Below, piece by piece: positions 25,920 through 34,721 of a stretch of 64,000 bases of DNA. The DNA is from Marinobacter sp. THAF197a (lineage in GTDB: Bacteria; Pseudomonadota; Gammaproteobacteria; Pseudomonadales; Oleiphilaceae). The position numbers and the translations under genes are program-made. The stretch's first letter is position 1. The number at the start of each line of letters is the position of its first letter. Below the pieces are notes generated by a model. The model saw nothing but the letters and a program-made list of their open reading frames with translations, ran no database searches and was not told the DNA's origin. The DNA lies in NCBI RefSeq assembly GCF_009363275.1, contig NZ_CP045324.1:1426001-1490000 (forward strand). Reading direction: 5' to 3'.

Positions 25920-26663
25920 ATGACATTGGCGAAAAACCTGGGAATCTACCATCAGGCTGGCGCAAAAGGTCCCTCTCAGCTGATTGAGGAGCATGCGCCG
26001 CTGGTCAAGAAAATCGCCCTACACTTGATGGCCCGTTTGCCGGCCTCGGTTCAGCTTGAAGATCTTATGCAGGCGGGCATGATCGGCCTGCTGGAAGCTG
26101 CGCAACGCTATTCCACCGGCAAGGGTGCCACCTTTGAAACCTACGCAGGTATTCGTATCCGCGGTGCCATGGTGGATGAAATCCGCAAGGGCGACTGGGT
26201 TCCCCGCTCCGTTCACCGCAATGCCCGCCGTATCGCGGCAGCCATCAAGACGGTTGAAGACCGCACCGGGCGCGAGGCCCAGGATGTTGATGTTGCCGAA
26301 GAGCTGGGCATTGACCTGTCGGAATATCATGCCTCCCTGGCAGACGCCAACAGTGGCCGACTTTTTAGCCTTGATGAGCTCAATGAATCCGGGGAGCTGC
26401 CGATAGAAGAAACAGAGGCCAGCGATAATCCCCTGGATGGCATTGCATCAAATGCATTCCAGAAAAGCCTGGCAGAGGCAATTGAGGAGCTTCCTGAGCG
26501 AGAAAAGCTGGTGTTGAGCCTCTACTACCAGGAAGAGCTCAACCTGAAGGAAATTGGCGCGGTGCTTGGCGTCAGCGAGAGCCGGGTCAGCCAGATTCAT
26601 AGCCAGGCGGCCCTTCGTCTCAGGGGACGGTTGTCCGATTGGCGGGAAGACGAGCCAGAATAA
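25920..26663 (+). CDS. fliA: FliA, sigma-28 factor for late flagellar genes
   Basis: Alternative sigma factor for flagellin and chemotaxis genes, held by FlgM until the hook is finished. It has 247 residues with regions 2 (DLMQAGMIGLLEAAQRY, TYAGIRIRGAMVDEIRKGDW), 3 and 4 (PEREKLVLSLYYQEELNLKE, SESRVSQIHSQA). It starts 32 bases after fleN. The STAS module upstream of fliK may act on its anti-sigma factor FlgM, which is not in this window. Confidence 0.96.
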   Translation: MTLAKNLGIYHQAGAKGPSQLIEEHAPLVKKIALHLMARLPASVQLEDLMQAGMIGLLEAAQRYSTGKGATFETYAGIRIRGAMVDEIRKGDWVPRSVHRNARRIAAAIKTVEDRTGREAQDVDVAEELGIDLSEYHASLADANSGRLFSLDELNESGELPIEETEASDNPLDGIASNAFQKSLAEAIEELPEREKLVLSLYYQEELNLKEIGAVLGVSESRVSQIHSQAALRLRGRLSDWREDEPE

Positions 26664-26822
26664 ACCGGGCCGGCGCTGACCGCGCGGCGCGTAACTGTGT
26701 AGATTTTGGTAACCGGCGCTTTACAACGCGGCCAAACAACACACAATAAGCGGTTAAAGCAGCGGCCTGCTAGACTTTCAAAAGGCTTAATGAAATCCGG
26801 GTGTTACTGACTGGAGGTCCCA

Positions 26823-27206
26823 TTGGACAAAAACATGAAAATTCTCATTGTGGATGACTTTTCCACAATGCGGCGAATCATCAAGAATCTGCTGCGCGAT
26901 CTTGGCTTCACCAATACGGATGAAGCGGACGATGGCAACACTGCCTTGCCCATGCTCAGGAGCGGCAAGTACGACTTCCTGGTGACCGACTGGAACATGC
27001 CAGGCATGTCGGGTTTTGATCTGCTCAAGGCGGTGCGGGCAGACGAGAACCTGAAGAACCTGCCGGTGCTGATGGTAACTGCGGAGGCCAAGCGTGACCA
27101 GATTGTGGCGGCGGCCCAGGCCGGCGTTAACGGGTACGTCGTCAAACCCTTTACCGCTGCCGTTCTCAAGGAAAAGATTGAGAAGATCTTCGAGCGAATC
27201 CAGTAA
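26823..27206 (+). CDS. cheY: CheY, chemotaxis response regulator
   Basis: Single-domain receiver that binds FliM when phosphorylated by CheA. It is 127 residues from a TTG at 26823 or 123 from the ATG at 26835; GGAGG at 26813-26817 is correctly spaced for the TTG and too far for the ATG, so TTG is preferred. Phosphorylation Asp is in LVTDWNMPGMSG (Asp56 from TTG), with Lys in VVKPF. In the 159-base gap after fliA I see no convincing FliA or sigma-54 promoter. Confidence 0.95.
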   Translation: MDKNMKILIVDDFSTMRRIIKNLLRDLGFTNTDEADDGNTALPMLRSGKYDFLVTDWNMPGMSGFDLLKAVRADENLKNLPVLMVTAEAKRDQIVAAAQAGVNGYVVKPFTAAVLKEKIEKIFERIQ

Positions 27207-27217
27207 CCAGAGGTCGG

Positions 27218-28012
27218 ATGGCTGTCATGACTGACAAGAACGAGAACCATCAGGGCCTCGACCCGGAGGTAACCGAAAAGCTCCAGCAGCAGAGTTCGGA
27301 GTTGGCCGAATGTATCAGTTCCGGTAACTACGCCCGGGCAATGTCGGTGATCAACGAGCTAAGTGAAGTTCGCGACCAGAGCCTCTATCGGGAAGTGGGG
27401 CGGTTGACCCGGAGCCTGCACGAGGCTATCCGGAATTTTCAGATAGACGCCCGCAGTGCCGAGCAGAAAGAAGCCTTGTCCAAGATGTCCGATGCCTCGG
27501 ATCGGCTGGCCTACGTTGTCCAGATGACCAGCCAGGCGGCCAATCGCACCATGGACCTGGTCGAAGAAAGCATGCCGGTGGCGCACACCATGCGCGACGA
27601 AGCGACCGCCCTGCGAGACGAATGGCAGCGGTTGCGCCGTCGGGAAATGGAGCCGGCAGAATTCCGGGAACTGTACGGCCGCATTGATCGCTTCTTTGCG
27701 GGCCTGGCCACAGATTCCGATACCCTGTACAGCAATCTGTCTGAAATCCTTCTGGCCCAGGACTTCCAGGATCTTACCGGGCAGGTTATCCAGAAAGTCA
27801 CGGCCCTTGTGAAAGAAGTCGAAGAGAACCTGCTTGGCCTGGTGGTGATGGCCAGCCACGTGGACCAGCTCACCGGCACCGTGCACCAGATTGAAGAAAA
27901 AGAAGAATCGGCCGAAAAAGGGGTAGGGCCTCAGATCAAGGCTGAGGAGCGTGATGATGTAGTTTCGGGGCAGGACGACGTTGATGACCTGTTATCCAGT
28001 CTCGGTTTCTGA
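27218..28012 (+). CDS. cheZ: CheZ, CheY-P phosphatase
   Basis: Removes phosphate from CheY to end the signal. It has 264 residues, mostly long helices. The catalytic glutamine is in DFQDLTGQVIQKV, and the C-terminal CheY-binding peptide is DDVDDLLSSLGF. ATG 27218 follows GAGGTCGG; ATG 27227 is an alternative. It lies between cheY and cheA in the same unit. Confidence 0.93.
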   Translation: MAVMTDKNENHQGLDPEVTEKLQQQSSELAECISSGNYARAMSVINELSEVRDQSLYREVGRLTRSLHEAIRNFQIDARSAEQKEALSKMSDASDRLAYVVQMTSQAANRTMDLVEESMPVAHTMRDEATALRDEWQRLRRREMEPAEFRELYGRIDRFFAGLATDSDTLYSNLSEILLAQDFQDLTGQVIQKVTALVKEVEENLLGLVVMASHVDQLTGTVHQIEEKEESAEKGVGPQIKAEERDDVVSGQDDVDDLLSSLGF

Positions 28013-28032
28013 ACGATTATAGAGGGTGACGC

Positions 28033-30126
28033 ATGGCGTTTGATGCCGACGAAGAGATCCTGCAGGACTTCCTGGTTGAGGCCGGCGAGATTCTCGAAAA
28101 GCTGTCCGAGCAGCTGGTAGATCTTGAGCAGCATCCGGATGACAGCAACCTGCTCAACGCCATCTTCCGTGGTTTCCACACGGTCAAGGGCGGTGCCGGG
28201 TTCCTGCAGCTCGAAGCGCTGGTCAACTGCTGTCACTCTGCGGAAAATGTGTTCGATATCCTTCGCAACCACAAGCGCAAGGTTACCTCCGAATTGATGG
28301 ACGTGGTGCTGGAAGCCCTGGACCACGTCAACGCCATGTTTGATCAGGTTCGTAACCGTGAAGAGCCGACGCCGGCTCCGGACGAATTGATCGCCGCGCT
28401 GGATGAACTTGCCAAGCCGGAAGGCGACACGGCAGCGCCGGCAACGCCAACGCCAGAACCCGAACCTGCCGTGGGTGCCGGCAATGATTCCGGTGATATT
28501 ACCGACGAAGAGTTTGAGCAACTGCTGGATGCCCTGGCCGATGAAAAAGGTGCGGAGCAACAGCCGGCGGCCGCACCGGAAAACACCTCTGCCAATGACG
28601 CCGGGTCAGACGGCGACGAGATCACCGACGACGAATTTGAAGCCCTGCTGGACCAGTTGCATGGCAAAGGCCAGTTTGCCGGCCCCCCGGTTGTTGATAA
28701 CGACACCCCGCCGGAGCCGGAACCAGAAGAACCGGCAAAATCATCCACTGGTGATGATCTGATCACCGATGACGAGTTTGAAAACCTGCTGGATGAGCTG
28801 CACGGCAAAGGCAAGAGCCCTGGTGCAGCCCCCGCAGCGGAGACCAAACCTGAGCCTGCGGCCAAGCCTGAGCCAAAGAAGCCGGAGCCAAAACAACCGG
28901 AACCCGCCAAGCAGGAAGCCAAACCGGCAGCCCCCGCCGCCCCGGCAAGAGATGCGGCGCCCGCAGCCGAGACCACCGTGCGGGTGGATACCAAGCGCCT
29001 TGACGACATCATGAATATGGTGGGTGAGCTGGTGCTGGTCCGTAATCGCCTGCAGCGTCTGGGCTCCGAGAGCGAAGATGAACATATGCACAAGGCGGTC
29101 GCCAACCTCGACGTGGTGACCACCGATTTGCAGGCGGCGGTCATGCAGACTCGCATGCAACCGATCAAAAAGGTATTTGGGCGCTTCCCACGGGTGGTAC
29201 GAGACCTGGCCCGAGGGCTGAAGAAAGAAATCAACCTGGTGATGCACGGGGAAGAAACCGACCTGGACAAGAACCTGGTCGAAGCGCTGTCCGACCCGCT
29301 GGTTCACCTGGTAAGAAACTCCGTTGATCATGGCATTGAAATGCCAGAGGTGCGGGAAAAGGCCGGTAAGCCCCGTGCTGGCACCGTTACCCTGTCAGCG
29401 GAACAGGAGGGGGATCATATCCTGCTTTCCATCTCTGACGATGGCGCGGGTATGAACCCTGATGTTCTGCGCCGAAAAGCGGTGGAGAAGGGGCTGTACG
29501 ACCAGGATGCCGCAGATCGACTGACCGATAACGAGTGTTTTAACCTGATTTTTGCCGCTGGTTTCTCGACCAAGGAACAGATATCCGATGTGTCTGGCCG
29601 GGGCGTGGGCATGGACGTGGTGAAGACCAAGATCGGCCAACTTAACGGCCAGATCAACATCGTGTCTGAACAGGGCAAGGGCACCAGCATTATTATCAAG
29701 GTGCCGCTCACCCTGGCGATCATGCCTACGCTGATGATCATGCTGGGCGATCAGTCCTTCGCCTTGCCCCTGGTGAACGTGGTTGAAATTTTCCATCTGG
29801 ATCTGTCGAAAACGAACATCGTCGATGGCCGGGAATGCATCGTGGTTCGTGACAAGGTATTCCCGCTGTTCCACATCAAGCGCTGGCTGGTACATGGCGC
29901 GGCTGGCCAGAAAGAGCCGGAAAACGCCCATGTGGTGATTGTGGCCATGGGTACAAAGCAGGTCGGGTTCGTGGTGGACCAGCTGATCGGCCAGGAAGAG
30001 GTGGTGATCAAGCCGCTGGGGCGGGCGTTACAGGGTACGCCCGGTATGGCCGGGGCCACCATCACCGGTGACGGCCGCATTGCCCTGATTATTGACGTAC
30101 CCAGCCTTCTTCAACATTACGGTTAG
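28033..30126 (+). CDS. cheA: CheA, chemotaxis histidine kinase with repeated linker motif
   Basis: Kinase of the chemoreceptor array; it phosphorylates CheY and CheB. It has 697 residues: P1 with His49 (GFHTVKGGAG), a long Pro/Glu/Ala/Lys linker (about 120-310), P3 dimer helix (TVRVDTKRLDDIMNMVGE), P4 ATPase (VRNSVDHGIE, DDGAGMN, GRGVGMDVV) and P5 CheW-like domain. No ordinary P2 domain is evident. In the linker the motif ITDxEFExLLDxL occurs three times, near residues 156, 197 and 244, twice followed by HGKG. In Vibrio a CheA linker segment binds ParP; the repeats may serve that here, given parC-parP downstream. Confidence 0.95.
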   Translation: MAFDADEEILQDFLVEAGEILEKLSEQLVDLEQHPDDSNLLNAIFRGFHTVKGGAGFLQLEALVNCCHSAENVFDILRNHKRKVTSELMDVVLEALDHVNAMFDQVRNREEPTPAPDELIAALDELAKPEGDTAAPATPTPEPEPAVGAGNDSGDITDEEFEQLLDALADEKGAEQQPAAAPENTSANDAGSDGDEITDDEFEALLDQLHGKGQFAGPPVVDNDTPPEPEPEEPAKSSTGDDLITDDEFENLLDELHGKGKSPGAAPAAETKPEPAAKPEPKKPEPKQPEPAKQEAKPAAPAAPARDAAPAAETTVRVDTKRLDDIMNMVGELVLVRNRLQRLGSESEDEHMHKAVANLDVVTTDLQAAVMQTRMQPIKKVFGRFPRVVRDLARGLKKEINLVMHGEETDLDKNLVEALSDPLVHLVRNSVDHGIEMPEVREKAGKPRAGTVTLSAEQEGDHILLSISDDGAGMNPDVLRRKAVEKGLYDQDAADRLTDNECFNLIFAAGFSTKEQISDVSGRGVGMDVVKTKIGQLNGQINIVSEQGKGTSIIIKVPLTLAIMPTLMIMLGDQSFALPLVNVVEIFHLDLSKTNIVDGRECIVVRDKVFPLFHIKRWLVHGAAGQKEPENAHVVIVAMGTKQVGFVVDQLIGQEEVVIKPLGRALQGTPGMAGATITGDGRIALIIDVPSLLQHYG

Positions 30127-30170
30127 CGGTGCCAGGGCAGACAACATGCAGGATTGTTTAGGAGAAATGG

Positions 30171-31331
30171 ATGACAGTTTCTGTCCTGGTCGTTGATGAT
30201 TCAGGGTTCTTTCGCAAACGGCTGACGGAAATCCTCACGGCCTCGGGGCAGATCGAGGTTGTTGGTGCGGCAACCAATGGCCGTGAAGGGGTGGAGCTGG
30301 CCGAAAAGCTGCGCCCTGATGTGATTACCATGGACTACGAAATGCCTGTGATGGATGGCATTTCGGCGGTTCGTGAAATCATGAAAAAGCACCCGACCCC
30401 GGTATTGATGTTCTCCTCTCTGACGTATGAGGGCGCGCGGGTTACTCTGGATGCCCTTGAAGCCGGGGCAGTGGACTTCCTGCCCAAGAACTTCGAGGAA
30501 ATTGCCCGGGATACCAGCCAACTTCAGAAAATCCTCATCGATCGGATTCTTGACGTGGCCGGCAGCAAGCCCAGCGGTCGTTCTGCGGCTCCGGTTGCGC
30601 GCCCGGCAGCGCCGCGTCCCGGGGTTTCGCGCCCGGCTGCCCCGCAGCCTCCAGAGCGGCCCGCCAGACCGGTAACCCGCGACCGCTCAGCCCCGGTCCA
30701 GCCAGAGCCGACCCGCGAGCCGGAAACGCCAAGGCGGCCCTCCCGAAAAGCCGCACCAAGACACTACAGCGTGGTTGCAATTGGCACTTCCACAGGAGGA
30801 CCGGTGGCGCTGCAGAAGGTCTTGACCGCACTGCCGGCGTCGTTCCCGGCTCCCATTGTGCTGGTGCAGCACATGCCTGCCAGTTTTACCCCGGCTTTTG
30901 CCGAGCGCCTGAACAAACTTTGCCGTATTCAGGTCAAGCAGGCAGAGGATGGCGATATCCTGAAGCCTGGTCATGCCCTGTTGGCGCCCGGCGGCAAGCA
31001 AATGATGATCGAAAATCGTGGCGGTCAGGCGAGAGTCAGGATCCTGCCGGGTGACGAACGGCTGAACTACAAACCCTGTGTGGATGTCACTTTCGGTTCT
31101 CTTGCCCGCAGCTTCCCGGGAAAAACCCTGGGCGTCATCCTGACGGGAATGGGAGCAGACGGTAAGGAAGGCTGCCGGATGATGAAGCAGTCCGGTTCGG
31201 TGGTCTGGTCCCAGGACGAGAAATCCTCGGTGATCTACGGCATGCCCATGGCCGTCGCCAAGGCCGGATTGAGTGACGAAATCCTGCCGCTTGATGAAGT
31301 GGGCCCCCGGCTGGTTGAAGGCGTGAGCTGA
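30171..31331 (+). CDS. cheB: CheB, receptor methylesterase/glutamine deamidase
   Basis: Response-regulator enzyme that demethylates chemoreceptors for adaptation. It has 386 residues: receiver with Asp55 (ITMDYEMPVMDG), a long Pro/Arg/Ala-rich linker (about 130-200), and the methylesterase with Ser207 (GTSTGGP), His234 (VQHMPAS) and Asp330 (GMGADGKEG), the catalytic triad. No cheR is next to it. The stop shares a base with the motC ATG (TGATG). Confidence 0.95.
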   Translation: MTVSVLVVDDSGFFRKRLTEILTASGQIEVVGAATNGREGVELAEKLRPDVITMDYEMPVMDGISAVREIMKKHPTPVLMFSSLTYEGARVTLDALEAGAVDFLPKNFEEIARDTSQLQKILIDRILDVAGSKPSGRSAAPVARPAAPRPGVSRPAAPQPPERPARPVTRDRSAPVQPEPTREPETPRRPSRKAAPRHYSVVAIGTSTGGPVALQKVLTALPASFPAPIVLVQHMPASFTPAFAERLNKLCRIQVKQAEDGDILKPGHALLAPGGKQMMIENRGGQARVRILPGDERLNYKPCVDVTFGSLARSFPGKTLGVILTGMGADGKEGCRMMKQSGSVVWSQDEKSSVIYGMPMAVAKAGLSDEILPLDEVGPRLVEGVS

Positions 31332-32071
31332 TGGATATTCTGAGCCTGCTGGGCATCATCCTTGCCTTTGTAGCCATCCTGGGTGGCAATCTGCTCGAAG
31401 GTGGTGCCGTCGGCTCCCTGTTCAATGGGCCTGCCGGGCTGATCGTGGTTGGGGGCACACTGGCGGCCACCATTCTGCAAACCTCCTGGCCGATGCTCAA
31501 GCGTGCCATGGCGCAGATTCGCTGGGTGTTTGTGCCGCCCTACATCAGCCTGGAAGATGGTATTGGCAAGGTCATCGATTGGAGCGTCAAGGCTCGTAAG
31601 CAGGGTTTGCTGGGCCTTGAGGGTCTGGCAGAGCGAGAGCCGGAGAAATTTGCCCGCAAAGGGCTGCAGTTGCTGGTTGACGGCGCTGAGCCGGAAGCCA
31701 TCCGCAGCATTATGGAAGTGGATCTGGAATCCCGTGAACAGCGGGATCTTGAGGCGGCGCGTATCTACGAAGCCATGGGTGGTTATTCGCCGACGATCGG
31801 TATCATCGGGGCGGTCATGGGCCTGATACAGGTAATGACCAACCTTGAAGACCCGCAGTCCCTGGGCAGCGGCATTGCCACCGCGTTCGTAGCCACCATC
31901 TACGGCGTGGCCCTGGCTAATCTGCTGTTTTTCCCTGTCGCCAACAAGTTGCGAAGTATCGTCAAGGAACGTACCCGCTACGAAGACATGATGATCGATG
32001 GCATCATCGCCATCGCTGAGGGTGAGAACCCGAAATCCATTGAACTGAGGCTGCGGGGCTTCCTGCAGTAA
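31331..32071 (+). CDS. motC: MotC (MotA-type) stator subunit
   Basis: Proton-channel stator subunit pairing with MotD; the MotCD set supplements MotAB in Pseudomonas, especially in swarming. It has 246 residues, four membrane segments, and the MotA/TolQ/ExbB region with GGYSPTIGIIGAVMGLIQVM. It overlaps cheB by one base. Confidence 0.9.
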   Translation: MDILSLLGIILAFVAILGGNLLEGGAVGSLFNGPAGLIVVGGTLAATILQTSWPMLKRAMAQIRWVFVPPYISLEDGIGKVIDWSVKARKQGLLGLEGLAEREPEKFARKGLQLLVDGAEPEAIRSIMEVDLESREQRDLEAARIYEAMGGYSPTIGIIGAVMGLIQVMTNLEDPQSLGSGIATAFVATIYGVALANLLFFPVANKLRSIVKERTRYEDMMIDGIIAIAEGENPKSIELRLRGFLQ

Positions 32072-32088
32072 TCAGGACGGAATAGCCT

Positions 32089-32871
32089 ATGCGTCGGCGC
32101 AGACAACCCCAGGATGACCTGCACAACAAAGAGCGTTGGCTGATTTCCTACGCGGATTTCATCACGCTTCTGTTCGCTTTTTTTGTCGTCATGTACTCGG
32201 TGTCTTCGGTTAACGAGGGCAAATACAAAGTTCTGTCCGAAACCCTGACAGGCGTGTTTAACGCACCCCAGCGCTCGGTGCAGCCGGTCCAGGTGGGCGA
32301 CCAGCCACTGCGGGTACGGACCAGTTCACCAGAAGACGTCATTCCCCCGCCAGTCACCGAAGCCCCTCGCAATCCTCAACTGGATGCCGAGAGCCGCACA
32401 CAAGCCCTCAGAACCATGGCAGATCAACTGACTATGGAGTTTGATGAACTGATCAGTCAGGGCGTGGTCAGCCTGGAAACCAATGAACACTGGCTGGAGC
32501 TAAACCTGCCAAACAGCATGCTGTTCAGTAGTGGCGACGCCGAACCTCACTACGATGCGTTCCAGGTCATCGAAAAGATCGCGACAGTGCTTCGCAACCG
32601 CGATAACGCGGTCAAGGTGGAAGGGTTTACCGATAACCAGCCAATAAGAACCAGCCGGTTTCCATCCAACTGGGAGCTTTCCAGCGCCAGGGCATCGGCC
32701 GTGGCTCGTATGTTGATGATGGAAGGTGTAGAACCCGAACGCCTGGCCGCGGTTGGTTACGGCCAGTACCAGCCGGTGGCGAGAAACGATACCGAGGAAG
32801 GGCGGCGGCGTAATCGCCGGGTTGTACTTCTGATTTCCCGAGACGCCAGTATTCGTGGTGCCGTTCGCTGA
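32089..32871 (+). CDS. motD: MotD (MotB-type) stator subunit
   Basis: Peptidoglycan-anchored stator subunit. It has 260 residues: one membrane segment (about 22-40) with the proton-carrying Asp23 in SYADFITLLFAFFVVMYS, a Pro-rich plug/linker, and an OmpA-like domain (VEGFTDNQPI, NWELSSARASAVARML, NRRVVLLI). It starts 17 bases after motC. The gap to parC (about 190 bases) holds a TGGCACG box but no matching -12 element. Confidence 0.92.
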   Translation: MRRRRQPQDDLHNKERWLISYADFITLLFAFFVVMYSVSSVNEGKYKVLSETLTGVFNAPQRSVQPVQVGDQPLRVRTSSPEDVIPPPVTEAPRNPQLDAESRTQALRTMADQLTMEFDELISQGVVSLETNEHWLELNLPNSMLFSSGDAEPHYDAFQVIEKIATVLRNRDNAVKVEGFTDNQPIRTSRFPSNWELSSARASAVARMLMMEGVEPERLAAVGYGQYQPVARNDTEEGRRRNRRVVLLISRDASIRGAVR

Positions 32872-33058
32872 TCTGTCGGTGGCAGATGCGTATGGCCGAA
32901 CTGGCACGCTTCCTGTATTACAGTCTTTTTATCATCCGGATCGGCAAAGGCTTGCCGCGTAAAACGGACAGCGGACAGTCAAGTTTCGGGTCCGCGTGCC
33001 GATATGGTCAGTAGCGGCCGGTATTTCTGTCGGGCATAGCCAAACTGGAGTAACAAGA

Positions 33059-33856
33059 GTGCGAATCTGGGCTGTAGCCAATCAAAAAGGTGGTGTAGGT
33101 AAGACAACCTCGGTGGTAGCCCTGGGCGGGTTGTTGGCCGAACGCGGCAAACGCGTGCTGGTGGTCGACCTTGACCCCCATGGCTCTCTGACCAGCTGGT
33201 TCGGGTATGACCCCGATTCGCTGGCGCACAGCGTATTCGATCTGTTCCAGCACCAGGGCAAGGTGCCGGAAGGCCTGCCTGCCCAGCTGATTACCGAGAC
33301 CAGTTGTCCGAATCTGTCGTTGCTGCCGGCCAGCACAGCCCTGGCCACCCTTGAGCGTCGGATGATTGGCGTGGAGGGGATGGGGTTGATTGTTTCCCGG
33401 GCCCTGGCGCAACTCTGGGATGACTTTGATTACGTGATTCTGGACAACACCCCGTCGTTGGGCGTGCTGATGGTCAATGCCCTGGCGGCGGCCCAGCATC
33501 TGATCATTCCGGTACAGACCGAGTTTCTGGCGATCAAGGGCCTGGAGCGCATGCTGCACACCCTGCAAATGATCATGCGTTCCCAGAAGAACGAATTGGC
33601 GTACACCATTGTGCCCACGCTCTATGATCGCCGTACCCAGGCCTCAGTGAAGAGCCTGAATCTGTTGCGTAAAACCTACGGCGACAAGCTCTGGCGTTTT
33701 GCCATTCCGGTGGACACCAAGTTCCGGGATGCCAGCCAGGCCGGTGTTATTCCATCGGCACTGGATGCAGACACCCATGGCGTTCGAGCCTACCGGCATC
33801 TGCTTGACGATGTTCTGGCGTTAACCGCTACCGCGAAGGAGCGGCGGCATGGCTGA
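33059..33856 (+). CDS. parC: ParC-like ParA ATPase for chemotaxis array positioning
   Basis: ParA-family ATPase that takes chemotaxis clusters to the cell pole. In 265 residues the Walker A is NQKGGVGKTT (Lys10, Lys15), followed by VVDLDPHGSLTSWFG and LDNTPSLGVLMVNA. The GTG at 33059 follows GGAG by eight bases; the in-frame codon at 32996 adds 21 residues ahead of the Walker strand and is not favoured. It overlaps the CheW-like gene by eight bases. The pair ParC-ParP is known in Vibrio, where it guides array inheritance. Confidence 0.88.
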   Translation: MRIWAVANQKGGVGKTTSVVALGGLLAERGKRVLVVDLDPHGSLTSWFGYDPDSLAHSVFDLFQHQGKVPEGLPAQLITETSCPNLSLLPASTALATLERRMIGVEGMGLIVSRALAQLWDDFDYVILDNTPSLGVLMVNALAAAQHLIIPVQTEFLAIKGLERMLHTLQMIMRSQKNELAYTIVPTLYDRRTQASVKSLNLLRKTYGDKLWRFAIPVDTKFRDASQAGVIPSALDADTHGVRAYRHLLDDVLALTATAKERRHG

Positions 33857-34568
33857 CAAAAAAATGGCACAGCTGGCCACGCCCGATGCGGCGATCGCCA
33901 GCTACCTCGACGAACTTCTGCATACGGCAACCAGCAGCGCCCAGGTGCAAGAGCCTGAACAGGTTCAGCCGGCACCGGAACCGAAGAACGAAGCCAGAAC
34001 CAGAGTCCGGGAAAAACCGGCGGAGATAGTAAAACCTGCCGAGATAGTAAAATCGGAGCCTGCCCCGGTTATCGAGAAGGCGCCGCCCGAGCCGCCAACC
34101 CGGCCAGATTGGTCCCATGGGCCGTTTGAGTGCCTGATTTTTACCGTGGCGGGGCTGCAGCTCGCGGTGCCTCTGGTGCTGCTTGGAGCCATTCATCGAA
34201 TTGAAGAGGAAATCCGGCCAATTCCCGGCAGCCCCCGTTGGTATATGGGTATTCGCCCGGACCGGGATCATAACCTGCGGGTGGTAGACACCGCCGAGTG
34301 GATTATGGCGGGGCGGGTTCCAGCCGGTGCCCGTGATAATTATCGGTTTGTGATCCGTCTGGATGACAGCGATTGGGGGTTGGCCTGTGACGATGTTGCC
34401 CAGTCGTTCACCCTCAAGCCCGATGAGGTGCGCTGGCGCACCGCACGGAGCAAGCGGCCCTGGCTGGCGGGAACCGTGATTGATCACATGTGCGCGTTGA
34501 TTGATGTCAGAACCATGGCTCACCTGTTGGTGAGGGCCGAGCGGGAGCACCATCTGGATCTGAGCTGA
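33849..34568 (+). CDS. parP: ParP-like protein with C-terminal CheW domain
   Basis: Links ParC to the chemosensory array by binding CheA and receptors. It has 239 residues: an N-terminal disordered Pro/Glu/Lys region (about 30-85), then a CheW-like domain (FECLIFTVAGLQLAVPLVLL to VIDHMCALIDVRTMAHLL). The linker holds an 18-base tandem repeat (GAGATAGTAAAA at 34023 and 34041) giving PAEIVK twice. Eight-base overlap with parC and AAGGAG upstream support coupled translation. Confidence 0.85.
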   Translation: MADKKMAQLATPDAAIASYLDELLHTATSSAQVQEPEQVQPAPEPKNEARTRVREKPAEIVKPAEIVKSEPAPVIEKAPPEPPTRPDWSHGPFECLIFTVAGLQLAVPLVLLGAIHRIEEEIRPIPGSPRWYMGIRPDRDHNLRVVDTAEWIMAGRVPAGARDNYRFVIRLDDSDWGLACDDVAQSFTLKPDEVRWRTARSKRPWLAGTVIDHMCALIDVRTMAHLLVRAEREHHLDLS

Positions 34569-34611
34569 GGTGACCGCACAGGCGGAAACTGTACAAATTG
34601 GTTACTGAAAG

Positions 34612-34640
34612 AAACCGTGCAAGGCTGGCACGGTTTGTGC
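34612..34640 (+). promoter_or_regulatory. Inverted repeat with overlapping sigma-54-like site before cheW
   Basis: AAACCGTGC (34612-34620) and GCACGGTTT (34628-34636) are perfect inverted copies with a seven-base loop. The right arm overlaps TGGCACGGTTTGTGC, in which GG (34627-34628) and GC (34639-34640) are ten bases apart; the -24 half TGGCACG is consensus but the -12 half is GTGC instead of TTGC. It could be a weak sigma-54 promoter for cheW, an operator, or a transcript-end hairpin of parP. Confidence 0.45.
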
Positions 34641-34721
34641 CCTTAACTATAGTATTGGGCACTGATGATGAATTTTTGACGATCAGGTTGCCCGCCGGGC
34701 AGCCGAGAAGGAGAGAGCGCT

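Noticed and set aside
26664..26822. FliA (sigma-28) promoter before cheY
   Set aside because: TAAAG occurs but no GCCGATAA-like half at the right distance; no promoter called.
32908..32926. TGGCACG box before parC as a sigma-54 promoter
   Set aside because: The -12 position ten bases on reads GT, not GC, so the spacing rule fails.
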